Positions 1-15,222 of a stretch of 55,435 bases of DNA are shown here, piece by piece. This DNA comes from an uncultured Collinsella sp. (GTDB lineage Bacteria > Actinomycetota > Coriobacteriia > Coriobacteriales > Coriobacteriaceae): NCBI GenBank assembly GCA_947001705.1, contig CAMQHT010000011.1, forward strand, positions 1 through 55,435, read 5' to 3'. The notes beneath the pieces were generated by a model. That model was not told the DNA's origin. It saw nothing but the letters and a program-made list of their open reading frames with translations, and did not search any database. How positions within the stretch are numbered: the stretch's first letter is position 1; every line of letters begins with the position of its first letter. The position numbers were made by a program, and so were the translations under genes.

Positions 1-1
1 C

Positions 2-40
2 AAAAAAGACCCGCTCCCCTGTTGGGAAGCGGGTCTTTGG
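2..40 (-). terminator. Intrinsic terminator of rpoBC
   Basis: An inverted repeat with arms around AAGACCCGCT and AGCGGGTCTT lies 25 bases past the rpoC stop, followed on the minus strand by a run of T residues. This is a standard Rho-independent terminator closing the rpoB-rpoC transcript. Confidence 0.9.
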
Positions 41-64
41 AAGGGCGGTTAACGTACTAGGAAA

Positions 65-4540
<4,476 letters not shown>

Positions 4541-4546
4541 AGTCAA

Positions 4547-8038
<3,492 letters not shown>

Positions 8039-8111
8039 CAGGTTTTTCCTCCTTCACGGAAATGCTCGGTGGGTTGGCGAGGCATAGCTTCGCCAGTTAT
8101 CGCAACCTAAT

Positions 8112-8139
8112 AGTTTATCAGGTACCGACCGTTGGGCAA
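8112..8139 (-). promoter_or_regulatory. Putative sigma-A promoter of rpoBC
   Basis: On the minus strand TTGCCC (8139-8134) and TAAACT (8117-8112) are separated by 16 bases, about 75 bases upstream of the rpoB GTG. No better candidate lies between the galU terminator and rpoB. Confidence 0.5.
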
Positions 8140-8216
8140 GAAAAGCCTTGACGCGATTGAGTTTTTGGAGTAGCAAAGTTTTTCGACAGAAAACACGCAG
8201 GTAGATATATGTGTAT

Positions 8217-8248
8217 CGAACATCTGTTCATATATTTTCTGTGAACAG
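8217..8248. promoter_or_regulatory. SOS-box-like site overlapping an inverted repeat upstream of rpoB
   Basis: CGAACATCTGTTCA (8217-8230) resembles the Gram-positive LexA box CGAAC-N4-GTTCG, with a final A in place of G. It overlaps a perfect inverted repeat CTGTTCA (8224-8230) / TGAACAG (8242-8248) with an 11-base AT-rich spacer. It sits in the galU-rpoB gap, about 80-100 bases upstream of the proposed rpoB promoter. No regulator gene is adjacent, so LexA binding is speculative. Confidence 0.3.
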
Positions 8249-8271
8249 AGAGCCGGCAATCGCAGCTCTTA

Positions 8272-8309
8272 TAAAAAACGGGCGCGAACCGAAGTCCGCG
8301 CCCGTAAAT
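8272..8309 (-). terminator. Intrinsic terminator of galU
   Basis: ACGGGCGCG and CGCGCCCGT form a 9-bp stem with a GGACTTCGGTT loop on the minus strand, followed by TTTTTT. It lies 17 bases past the galU stop and separates galU from rpoB. Confidence 0.9.
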
Positions 8310-8325
8310 GTCGGTGCCCGAAGGC

Positions 8326-9234
8326 TTACTTGCGCATCAATCCGCCGCGCTCGTCGATGGCGTCCCAGAAGGCATCGGCAAAGCGGGGGTCGCTTGCAGC
8401 CATGAGGGCGTTGGTGGCCATCCAGCCAGAGGGAGTGCCGGTGTCGTAGCCCGACAGCGGGTCGATGACGACCGCATACATGGCCTCGCGGTCGAGCGAA
8501 CGGGCCATGGCGTCGGTGAGCTGGATCTCGCCGCCCTTGCCGGCCTGCTGATCTGCCAGCAGGTCCATGACCAGCGGGCTCAGCAGGTAGCGACCGACGA
8601 TGTACAGGTTGGACGGAGCGGCCTCGGGAGCGGGCTTCTCAACCAGACCGCCGATACGCCAGACAGCGCCCGGCTCGGCATCGGCAACGTCCTCGGCGCC
8701 CTCGAGCGAACCGACGCGCTCGCCGGCGATAACGCCGTAGCGGCTGACTTCCTCGGGCGAGCAAGCAGCGACGGCGATAACCGAAGCGCCACCGTGCTCC
8801 TTGGAAACGGCGAGCATCTTGTCGCAGATATCGCGGTTAGGCACAACGTAGTCGCCCAGAAGAACCAGGAAGTTCTCCCCTGCCACGGCGTCGGCAGCAG
8901 AGCGAATAGCATGGCCGAGGCCCTTGGGCTCGTACTGATAACGGAAGTCGACCGGCATACCGCCAGCGTGGGCGACGGCATCGGCATAGGCGTTCTTGCC
9001 GCGCTCGCGCAGCAGGTTCTCGAGCGAACGGTCGGGCTGGAAGTAGTTCAGCAGCTCGGGCTTGCCGGGAGAAGTAACGATGATGGCATCGTCGACCTCC
9101 TCGGGCTCGAGCGCCTCCTCGACGACGTACTGAATGACGGGCTTGTCGAGCACCGGCAGCATCTCTTTGGGCGTGCACTTGGTGCCAGGCAGAAAACGCG
9201 TGCCAAGACCGGCGGCGGGGATGATTGCCTTCAT
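8326..9234 (-). CDS. galU: UTP-glucose-1-phosphate uridylyltransferase
   Basis: Makes UDP-glucose from UTP and glucose-1-phosphate in the cytoplasm, feeding glycolipid, capsule and galactose metabolism. The 302-aa product opens with the nucleotidyltransferase signature AAGLGTRFLPGTK (residues 7-19) and has the family's usual length. I chose ATG 9234, where this motif begins and AAAGGA lies 12 bases upstream; a longer upstream frame adds 28 residues without homology. It sits between rplL and rpoB, flanked by terminators on both sides, so it is a single-gene unit inserted into the ribosomal/RNA polymerase cluster. That position is unusual. Confidence 0.95.
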   Translation of the reverse strand: MKAIIPAAGLGTRFLPGTKCTPKEMLPVLDKPVIQYVVEEALEPEEVDDAIIVTSPGKPELLNYFQPDRSLENLLRERGKNAYADAVAHAGGMPVDFRYQYEPKGLGHAIRSAADAVAGENFLVLLGDYVVPNRDICDKMLAVSKEHGGASVIAVAACSPEEVSRYGVIAGERVGSLEGAEDVADAEPGAVWRIGGLVEKPAPEAAPSNLYIVGRYLLSPLVMDLLADQQAGKGGEIQLTDAMARSLDREAMYAVVIDPLSGYDTGTPSGWMATNALMAASDPRFADAFWDAIDERGGLMRK

Positions 9235-9548
9235 GTTATTCAAAGATCCTTTCGCAGGCGCAAAAGCGCCCCATGCGTGCGGCACACAGCCGCAGACCAA
9301 ATTGCGATACCCAAGCATCTTACCGCTGGAACTATATGTCGCTACAAGGCAGAGACAATTCTTCAGCAGGTCAACGCAAATTATTGCTCGAATGGTGCAA
9401 TTTTATTGCCCAACGGCAGGGCACCCGATACGACGCAAATCACAGAACATGGCAGTTTGAGCAACCGATGCCGAGGGACCGAAAAACAAAAAAGACGGGG
9501 CTCGCAATGCGAACCCCGTCTGCAAAGAAATCTGGCGAGAAAGCCTGA
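9235..9548. other. galU-rplL intergenic region
   Basis: This 314-base gap holds the rplL terminator at its upstream end and the galU 5' region. I see no convincing -35/-10 pair for galU and no coding potential. Confidence 0.6.
9482..9532 (-). terminator. Intrinsic terminator of rplJL
   Basis: AGACGGGGTTCGC / GCGAGCCCCGTCT stem on the minus strand followed by TTTTTTGTTTTT, 17 bases past rplL. It prevents simple read-through from rplJL into galU and rpoBC. Confidence 0.92.
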
Positions 9549-9926
9549 TTACTTGAGGGTGACAGCAGCGCCAGCAGCCTCGAGCTTCTCCTTGGCAGCC
9601 TCGGCGTCCTCCTTCTTGGCACCCTCGAGAACAGCCTTGGGAGCGCCCTCGACGACCTCCTTGGCCTCCTTCAGGCCAAGGTTGGTGAGCTCACGGACGG
9701 CCTTGATGACCTGGATCTTGTTGTCGCCGAAGCCCTCGAGCACGACGTCAAACTCGGTCTTCTCCTCGGCCTCAGCAGCGCCAGCAGCGGGAGCGGCGAC
9801 AACAGCGGCAGGAGCAGCGGCGGAAACGCCGAAGGTGTCCTCGATAGCCTTAACGAGCTCGGAAGCCTCGAGAAGGGTCATTTCCTTAAGAGCATCGATG
9901 ATCTCATCGGTGGTAAGCTTAGCCAT
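9549..9926 (-). CDS. rplL: 50S ribosomal protein L7/L12
   Basis: Stalk protein of the large subunit that recruits translation GTPases; 125 aa, the expected length. It has the N-terminal dimerisation segment (MAKLTTDEIIDALKEM), an Ala/Pro/Gly-rich hinge at about residues 45-60, and the globular domain with GLKEAKEVVEGAPK. The start is ATG 9926 with AAAGGA 7 bases upstream; a longer frame from 9959 adds only translated leader. It is cotranscribed with rplJ, 102 bases downstream of it. Confidence 0.97.
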   Translation of the reverse strand: MAKLTTDEIIDALKEMTLLEASELVKAIEDTFGVSAAAPAAVVAAPAAGAAEAEEKTEFDVVLEGFGDNKIQVIKAVRELTNLGLKEAKEVVEGAPKAVLEGAKKEDAEAAKEKLEAAGAAVTLK

Positions 9927-10028
9927 TTCTAAGTCCTTTCGGTTTCCGTGCGGATGCACGGAGATCAGTTAAAACACGGCGCGAATGCGCCAGGGGTGCG
10001 GCGTTGCCGCCGCGGGTGAAAACAGCGA

Positions 10029-10550
10029 CTAGGCTGCCTTCTGCTCGGAGACCTGCTGGATCGAACGAGCGAGACCAGAGGAAACGCCGTTGACGCAGAC
10101 AGCGATGTCGCGAGCGAAACCGGAGATGAGGCCGGCGATCTGGCCGAGAAGCTGATCCTTGGTGGGCAGCTCGGCGATAGCCTTAACATCATCAGCGGAA
10201 ACGGCCTTGCCGTCGGAGATACCGCCCTTGATCTCAAGGACGCCCTTGGACTTAGCGGAGAAGTCCTTAAGGGCCTTAGCGGCCTCGACCGGCTCGGTCT
10301 CGTAGAACACATAAGCGACGGGGCCGGCGAGGATCTCGTCGATCTCGGGCTGCTCCTGGTTCTTGAGAGCGATCTTGACCAGGTTGTTCTTGTAGACCTT
10401 CATCTCGGCGCCGCACTCGCGAAGCTGATGACGCAGCTCCTGAGCCTGCTTAACCGTCAGACCGTTGTAGTTGACGACGAACAGACCGGCGTTCTCGGCG
10501 ATACGGGACTCGATCTCTGCAACCTTGTCGATTTTGTACTGCTGGGGCAT
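10029..10550 (-). CDS. rplJ: 50S ribosomal protein L10
   Basis: Base of the L10-(L12)n stalk on 23S rRNA and the autogenous repressor of its own operon. The 173-aa product has the N-terminal rRNA-binding domain (VVNYNGLTVKQAQELR) and a C-terminal helix that binds L12 dimers. ATG 10550 follows GAGGAGGT by 7 bases. It heads an rplJ-rplL operon with its own strong promoter, L10 leader and attenuator. It is separated from rplKA by about 24 kb, whereas these four genes are adjacent in most bacteria. Confidence 0.97.
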   Translation of the reverse strand: MPQQYKIDKVAEIESRIAENAGLFVVNYNGLTVKQAQELRHQLRECGAEMKVYKNNLVKIALKNQEQPEIDEILAGPVAYVFYETEPVEAAKALKDFSAKSKGVLEIKGGISDGKAVSADDVKAIAELPTKDQLLGQIAGLISGFARDIAVCVNGVSSGLARSIQQVSEQKAA

Positions 10551-10760
10551 AAATTACACCTCCTCGAATTCTTTCCGGGCACGGTCCGCCACAAGGACGT
10601 GACGGGGGCATGTCCAAAAAGAAAGCCCCCGCGCTGCATGAGCGACGGGGGCGAGAAGACATATCTACTCGACCACCTCGGCTGGCGGGATATCCCATTA
10701 AGCTCGCGGGCGATGCCCGTTTGCACCGGCTGTCTCTGGCAGCGGATTCGTGCGTGAACC
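10551..10760 (-). ncRNA. L10 leader with attenuator hairpin
   Basis: The transcript from the promoter at 10767-10795 has a leader of about 210 bases. Its segments AGACAGCCGGTGC, AGCTTAATGGGAT and CAGCCGAGGT match the pattern of the L10 ribosomal protein leader (Rfam RF00557) as I recall it. It then forms a GC stem GCCCCCG...CGGGGGC (10625-10653) followed by TTTCTTTTT (10616-10624), an intrinsic attenuator about 65 bases before the rplJ start. The expected logic is that free L10-L12 complex favours termination. Confidence 0.8.
10616..10653 (-). terminator. Attenuator terminator in the rplJ leader
   Basis: GC-rich hairpin with a T-rich tail on the minus strand, placed inside the leader and upstream of the rplJ ribosome-binding site. 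This position is typical of attenuation. Confidence 0.8.
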
Positions 10761-10766
10761 GAAAGT

Positions 10767-10795
10767 ATTATGGCGGGGACCCCGGCGTCGGTCAA
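10767..10795 (-). promoter_or_regulatory. Strong sigma-A promoter of rplJL
   Basis: TTGACC (10795-10790) and CATAAT (10772-10767) with an exact 17-base spacer on the minus strand. The -35 lies inside the outer arm of the large palindrome 10786-11003. Confidence 0.85.
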
Positions 10796-11003
10796 CGGGA
10801 AACCGGGCTGCACACAATTCCACCATCCGGCCGCGCCGCCGAAGGCCAGGCGCAAGGTTTTCGCTCGGTCAGGTCCTGGGCTCGCACGAAGAGCACATTA
10901 AGTGCTCTTCGGCTCGTGCGGAATCTACGAAAACCTTGCGCCTGGCCTTCGGCGGCGCGGCCTGCGGTGACTTTGGGGCAGCCCGGTTTCCCGTTGGCCG
11001 GCG
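10786..11003. repeat. 218-bp nested imperfect palindrome upstream of rplJ
   Basis: Outer arms 10786-10810 and 10979-11003 match at 23 of 25 positions. Inner arms 10829-10863 and 10928-10962 are a perfect 35-bp inverted repeat (GGCCGCGCCGCCGAAGG... / complement). The centre 10882-10920 contains GAAGAGCAC...GTGCTCTTC. No T-run follows, so it is not an ordinary terminator. It fills the gap between the aminotransferase stop and the rplJ promoter. Confidence 0.9.
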
Positions 11004-11055
11004 CCCCCACTCATAAGCCTTAAGTCGGTGGGCTGATATGTTGCGTCCCTGATGG

Positions 11056-12192
11056 CTACAAGGTTGAAAGGAAGGTGGACAGGCGGCGGAGGCCTTCGTC
11101 TAGGTCTTTGTCGGAGACGCAGTAGCTTAGGCGGATATGACCTTCGGTGCCGAAACAGTCGCCTGGGACTAGGGCTACGTTGGCCTCTTCGATGGCTTTA
11201 ATGCAGAAGTCTTCGCTGGTTAGGCCGTACTGTTTAATGCTGGGGAAGGCGTAGAAGGCGCCGGCTGGTTCCACTACGTCGAGATCCATGGCGTCTAAGG
11301 CTGCGAGTACGCGTTCGCGGCGGGCTCGGTAGACTTTGAGCATGGGGGTTGGGTCGACGGTGAGGGCTCGGGCTGCGGCGTCCATTTCGAAGGAGACAGC
11401 ACTCGATACTAAGTATTGGTGAGCCTTTGCGATCTCGGCGATGACGGGTGCCGCTGCTGCGAGCCAACCCAGGCGCCAGCCGGTCATAGCCCATGGCTTG
11501 GAGAAGCTCTCGATGACTACTGTCTGCTCACGCAGCTCCGGGTGGCGCTGGGCAAAGCGCTCGTAGCCATCCGCATAGACCAGACGGTTGTACACGTCGT
11601 CGCAGATCACGTAGATACCCGCCCGCTCTGCCACGCGCGCCACGGCATCGAGTGAGGCCGCGTTGAGAATGCAGCCCGTGGGATTGTTGGGCGAGCAGAT
11701 AACGACGGCCTTGGTCGCCGGGGTCACACAGGCGCGAAGCGCATCCTCGTCAATCTGGAATTGCGCAGGCTCCGTATCCAAGAAGACCGCCTTGGCGTGG
11801 TTGGCCACGACGATGCTCTCGTACAGGCCAAAGGCCGGCGTGGGAATGATGACCTCGTCGCCGGGGTTGAGCATAGCCATGAATGTTGCCGACAGGGCCT
11901 CGGTCGCGCCGTCGGTCAGGATGACCTCGTCGGCCGAAAACGCAAGGCCCGCGTCCCCCATGTAGGCAGACAGCGCCTCGCGCAGGGCGGGGCGACCGTT
12001 GTTGGGCGGATAATGCGTGTCGCCGCGGCCCAGCGCGGCGGTCACCTCGGCGCTAATCACATCGGGTGTAGGAAAATCGGGCTCGCCGAGCGCGAGCGCA
12101 ATGCATCCTGGGTGCTGGGCAGCGAGCGCGTTAATCCGACGGATGCCGGAGGGCTTGAGCGTGGCAAGCGAGGTATTCATAGGCAGGCGCAT
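11056..12192 (-). CDS. Class I PLP-dependent aminotransferase
   Basis: Fold-type I aminotransferase of the aspartate/aromatic group, 378 aa, cytosolic. Visible landmarks are GEPDFPTP (36-43), N170 in NNPTG, D198 and Y201 in CDDVYNR, the PLP lysine K232 in SFSKPWAMTGWR, and a C-terminal RLSY motif whose Arg should bind the substrate carboxylate. AAAGGA 5 bases before ATG 12192 supports this start, with ATG four codons in as an alternative. It is divergent from the gene at 12286. The amino-acid substrate cannot be told from sequence; an aspartate or MalY-like role is possible. Confidence 0.85.
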   Translation of the reverse strand: MRLPMNTSLATLKPSGIRRINALAAQHPGCIALALGEPDFPTPDVISAEVTAALGRGDTHYPPNNGRPALREALSAYMGDAGLAFSADEVILTDGATEALSATFMAMLNPGDEVIIPTPAFGLYESIVVANHAKAVFLDTEPAQFQIDEDALRACVTPATKAVVICSPNNPTGCILNAASLDAVARVAERAGIYVICDDVYNRLVYADGYERFAQRHPELREQTVVIESFSKPWAMTGWRLGWLAAAAPVIAEIAKAHQYLVSSAVSFEMDAAARALTVDPTPMLKVYRARRERVLAALDAMDLDVVEPAGAFYAFPSIKQYGLTSEDFCIKAIEEANVALVPGDCFGTEGHIRLSYCVSDKDLDEGLRRLSTFLSTL

Positions 12193-12285
12193 GGCGTTCC
12201 TTTCGTAAGGGTTGCACTAGGATAGCGCGCCCGCGCGCCGCCAGACGGTGTAACCTAAACGGAAACGAACCGGAAAGGAGATGGT

Positions 12286-12948
12286 ATGGAGGCGAACCAG
12301 CAGGCCAATAAGCCAAAAACGTTGCGAACCATTGCGTATATCAGCATTCCCGATAGCGCCGATCTTGAGTTTTTGCTCTGGGACCTGCAGGATGCCATCG
12401 CGGCCTATGCTCAGCTTTCTGGCACCACGCTCCCCCGCCCGATCGATTTGGAAGCGGATAATACCGGCAGCGTTGCCGATGGCATCGTGCTGGCCATTGA
12501 AGATGTGGCTGACGATGAGACGTTGACAGCTATCGAGCAGGCGCTTGAGCGCTTTGGTGGTACGGGAACGCGCGTCTATGCCGCGATTCGAGCCGCACAA
12601 GAGGGCACTAAACAGGCGCGCGGGACCGCCGTTCGTCTGCACAAGGCATGTGAGCGCCATGACCAATTGTGGTGTGGCGGCGTTGTCGTCTGTGCCGGCA
12701 GCGGTATTGCGGCGCTTCGCCACTCCCCGCGTATGGGCCTCTTGCGGCGACCGTTTTCGGAAGCGATAGATAAGCTTGTGGGCGCTATGCGCATGGGCTG
12801 CTCCATTGAGCATGCGCAGCTGCTTGGCGGCGGCAATGCCGGTAGCGTCGATACCGACGGTATGGTGCGCGCCAAGCCCGCGCTGCCCGCGCCAATTTGG
12901 CATGCCACCATCAAACGCCTCGGCACCCGTGCTCAGCCAAATATCTAA
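12286..12948 (+). CDS. Conserved hypothetical protein, possible flavodoxin-like fold
   Basis: 220 aa, soluble, no signal peptide or membrane segment. The start ATG follows AAAGGAG by 5 bases. I do not recognise it firmly. The middle region WCGGVVVCAGSGIAAL followed by RMGLLRRPFSEAIDKLVGAMRMG recalls the end of Coriobacteriia NADPH-dependent FMN reductase/flavodoxin-like proteins, but the N-terminal flavin-binding motif is not obvious. It is convergent with the glycosylase gene, leaving one base between stop codons. Confidence 0.6.
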   Translation: MEANQQANKPKTLRTIAYISIPDSADLEFLLWDLQDAIAAYAQLSGTTLPRPIDLEADNTGSVADGIVLAIEDVADDETLTAIEQALERFGGTGTRVYAAIRAAQEGTKQARGTAVRLHKACERHDQLWCGGVVVCAGSGIAALRHSPRMGLLRRPFSEAIDKLVGAMRMGCSIEHAQLLGGGNAGSVDTDGMVRAKPALPAPIWHATIKRLGTRAQPNI

Positions 12949-12949
12949 A

Positions 12950-13513
12950 TTACAGTGCCGCCCAGTCAACGGCCTCGCGCCAGCGCTCAACAAGGCGCTC
13001 CAGGCGCCATGCCGCGTTAGCGGGACTTGTTGACGGCAATACGACAGCGGGCAGGCACGTCCGCTCCTGCAGATAGCGCTTGTAGAGGTGCCCCGCCGTA
13101 CCGCCGTTGCATATCACTTGCTCAATGGACGCGTTGCTCGTGATAAGCTCAACGCGAGCCGGCACAACGTTTTTGATGCTGGCGTCACTCGAGCCCTTGA
13201 TGTCACAACTCTCGATCACATCCCACAGGGCTACGCCACCGTTAAGCAGCATAGCCCGCTTGGCAGCAACCGAGGCGTCGAGCGTCGCGGGCTCGCCGCT
13301 CGCCAAAGAGTCTCCCTCGTTGGGCGGCACGGGCACACCGAGGCACGCGGCCATCACGCGCCAAAAGCGATTCTGAGGGTTGCCGTAATAAAAGGCATTG
13401 GCGCGCGAAAGCACCGAGGGAAACGACCCGAGCACCAAAACGCGCGAGTGTTGGTCGAACACGGGCTCAAACCCATGCTCAATATGTTGATAGCCCTCGT
13501 CAGACACAGGCAT
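12950..13513 (-). CDS. DNA-deoxyinosine glycosylase (UDG superfamily family 6 type)
   Basis: 187-aa single-domain protein of the uracil-DNA glycosylase superfamily. Motif 1 is LGSFPS (28-33) followed by FYYGNPQNRFW (41-51), and motif 2 is LPSTSPANA near residues 159-167. These are the signatures of the hypoxanthine/deoxyinosine-removing branch. It would excise deaminated adenine to start base-excision repair. It begins 3 bases after the amylase stop on the same strand and is probably translationally coupled to it; the functional link is unclear. Confidence 0.8.
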   Translation of the reverse strand: MPVSDEGYQHIEHGFEPVFDQHSRVLVLGSFPSVLSRANAFYYGNPQNRFWRVMAACLGVPVPPNEGDSLASGEPATLDASVAAKRAMLLNGGVALWDVIESCDIKGSSDASIKNVVPARVELITSNASIEQVICNGGTAGHLYKRYLQERTCLPAVVLPSTSPANAAWRLERLVERWREAVDWAAL

Positions 13514-13516
13514 GGC

Positions 13517-14893
13517 CTAGGCCCTCAACAGATAGCGCACCTCGTAGGGCGCAAGCTCAAGGGAGCCCGGCAGCTCGACCGTGGGCGCATCGTCGGCAAG
13601 CAGGTCAACGAAGGAGCCGTTGAGTTCGCCGGCTCCAAAGGTATAGGGCTCGTTCACGGCATTGACCGCCACGAGCACCGTCGCATCGTCACAGGCGCGC
13701 TCGAACAGCAGCTGCTTGTTCTGAATCACCACGTTGCGGTACGCACCGTAGTTGAGAGCGCGTGCCGCCGCATCGTCTGTCGAGCGCAGGTGCGTGAGCT
13801 GCGTAATGAACGCCGTCAGCTCGTTGGGCGCAGGCTCATCGAGCGCAGGGCGCAGCGCCCAGTCGCCATCGGGGCCGTCCTTTTCGCCGGCAATCCCCCA
13901 CTCGCTGCCATAGTAGACACACGGAATGCCCGGCATGCCAAAGAGCATGCCATAGGCGGGGCGCAGACAGGACTTGTCGGTGAGGATGCTCGCCAGGCGC
14001 GGCACGTCGTGGTTGTCGGCAAACGACAGCAGGTGCTTGCCGCGGTAGATGCACCAGGGGTCGCCGCCAAACTGACGGTGCAGCGAATGTGCGATCTCGA
14101 ACATATTGACCGAGTTAAAGCTGGAGTACAGGCCCTTGTAGCACTCATAGTTGGTGCAGGAGTCGAGCATCTCGTCGTTGACGATCTGATTGTAGTCGCC
14201 GTGGAGCGTCTCGCCGATCAGCACAAAGTCGGGCTTGAGCTCACGGGTAAAGGAGTGTAGGCGGCGCATAAAGTCGCGGTCGAGCATATAGGCAACGTCC
14301 AGGCGCAGGCCGTTGACGCCAAATACGTCGGCCCAACGGCGCACGGACTCGAGCAGGTAGTCGACCACGGCGGGATTTTGCAGGTTGAGCTTCACGAGCT
14401 CAAAATGGCCTTCCCAGCCCTCGTACCAAAAGCCGTCGCCATAGCAGGAGTCGCCGTCAAAGCTAATGTGGAACCAGTCCTTGTAGGGCGAGTCCCACTT
14501 GCGCTCCTGCACATCGCGGAAGGCCCAAAAGCCACGGCCCACATGGTTGAAGACCGCATCGAGCACCACGCGGATGCCGTGGGCATGCAACGTCTCGCAC
14601 ACGGCGGCAAAGTCGGCATCCCCGCCCAGGCGACGATCGATATGGCGCAGACTGCGCGTGTCGTAGCCATGGCTGTCGGATTCGAGCGGCGGGTTAATGA
14701 GCGCAGCGCCAATACCGAGTTCTTGCAGGTAGTCGGCCCATTGGGCGATTTTCATGATGGGCGCATCAGGGTTGGGCGCGGCGTTGGCAGCCTGGGCGAG
14801 TTCATCATCGGCAACGGGCGCGGCGTTTTCGCGCGGAGCTCCGCAAAAGCCCAGCGGATAGATTTGATAGAACGTCGTCTCGTATGCCCACAT
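13517..14893 (-). CDS. GH13 alpha-amylase family protein (neopullulanase/cyclomaltodextrinase-like)
   Basis: 458 aa, no signal peptide, so intracellular maltooligosaccharide hydrolysis is likely. The four GH13 regions are present: DAVFNH (112-117), GLRLDVAY with nucleophile D199, IGETLH with acid/base E228, and FADNHD with D296. ATG 14893 is preceded by GGGAGG at 5 bases. An upstream extension in frame overlaps the palindrome at 14939 and is rejected as start. No N-terminal N-domain typical of dimeric neopullulanases is present, so the exact specificity stays open. Confidence 0.88.
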   Translation of the reverse strand: MWAYETTFYQIYPLGFCGAPRENAAPVADDELAQAANAAPNPDAPIMKIAQWADYLQELGIGAALINPPLESDSHGYDTRSLRHIDRRLGGDADFAAVCETLHAHGIRVVLDAVFNHVGRGFWAFRDVQERKWDSPYKDWFHISFDGDSCYGDGFWYEGWEGHFELVKLNLQNPAVVDYLLESVRRWADVFGVNGLRLDVAYMLDRDFMRRLHSFTRELKPDFVLIGETLHGDYNQIVNDEMLDSCTNYECYKGLYSSFNSVNMFEIAHSLHRQFGGDPWCIYRGKHLLSFADNHDVPRLASILTDKSCLRPAYGMLFGMPGIPCVYYGSEWGIAGEKDGPDGDWALRPALDEPAPNELTAFITQLTHLRSTDDAAARALNYGAYRNVVIQNKQLLFERACDDATVLVAVNAVNEPYTFGAGELNGSFVDLLADDAPTVELPGSLELAPYEVRYLLRA

Positions 14894-14938
14894 AGCAACC
14901 TCCCGACAATCTTTCACGCAACGCCACCCATTGTATGC

Positions 14939-14975
14939 CGAATGTGACAAAGGGACTGTCCCTTTGTCACATTCG
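14939..14975. repeat. GGGACAG-family palindrome, copy 1
   Basis: Perfect 18-bp arms CGAATGTGACAAAGGGAC and complement around a single central T. The 29-base core is identical to the copy at 15184, while the outer flanks differ in a compensatory way (CGAA/TTCG here, CCGC/GCGG there). Confidence 0.95.
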
Positions 14976-14985
14976 ATTATGCCGC

Positions 14986-15145
14986 GCCACGAAAGCGGCC
15001 CATCTACTACGTTTGACCCGCACGGGTCGACCACGCCCGCGTTTTTGTAAAACCGACAAGCTTTCTACCTGCAGTTTTAATTTCGTACTTCCCAACGTGG
15101 TCGAGGGTAAACACTAAAAACTAGTAGATAGGCCCATTTCGTGGC
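14986..15145. repeat. 160-bp nested inverted-repeat element
   Basis: Outer arms GCCACGAAAGCGGCCCATC... and its imperfect complement ending TTTCGTGGC pair over about 24 bases, including ATCTACTA/TAGTAGAT. An inner pair GTCGACCACG / CGTGGTCGAG is nested inside, with a short GACCCGCACGGGTC hairpin. No ORF of note lies within, so it looks like a MITE-like or structured-RNA element. Confidence 0.8.
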
Positions 15146-15183
15146 AAGCAGCTCAATTCAGGACATGGGGCAGCTAAAAAAGC

Positions 15184-15222
15184 CCGCATGTGACAAAGGG
15201 ACTGTCCCTTTGTCACATGCGG
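15184..15222. repeat. GGGACAG-family palindrome, copy 2
   Basis: Perfect 19-bp arms CCGCATGTGACAAAGGGAC and complement around one T. The right arm supplies the stop codon of the MFS gene (TGA at 15215-15213 on the minus strand). Confidence 0.95.

Larger units (their letters stand above)
14894..15212. other. Repeat-filled gap between amylase and MFS genes
   Basis: No gene. It contains two copies of a 29-base palindromic core and, between them, a 160-bp nested inverted repeat. All three are listed separately. Confidence 0.85.

Noticed and set aside
10616..11023. Several small ORFs in the rplJ leader and palindrome
   Set aside because: They arise from the GC-rich inverted repeat read on both strands and lack ribosome-binding sites.
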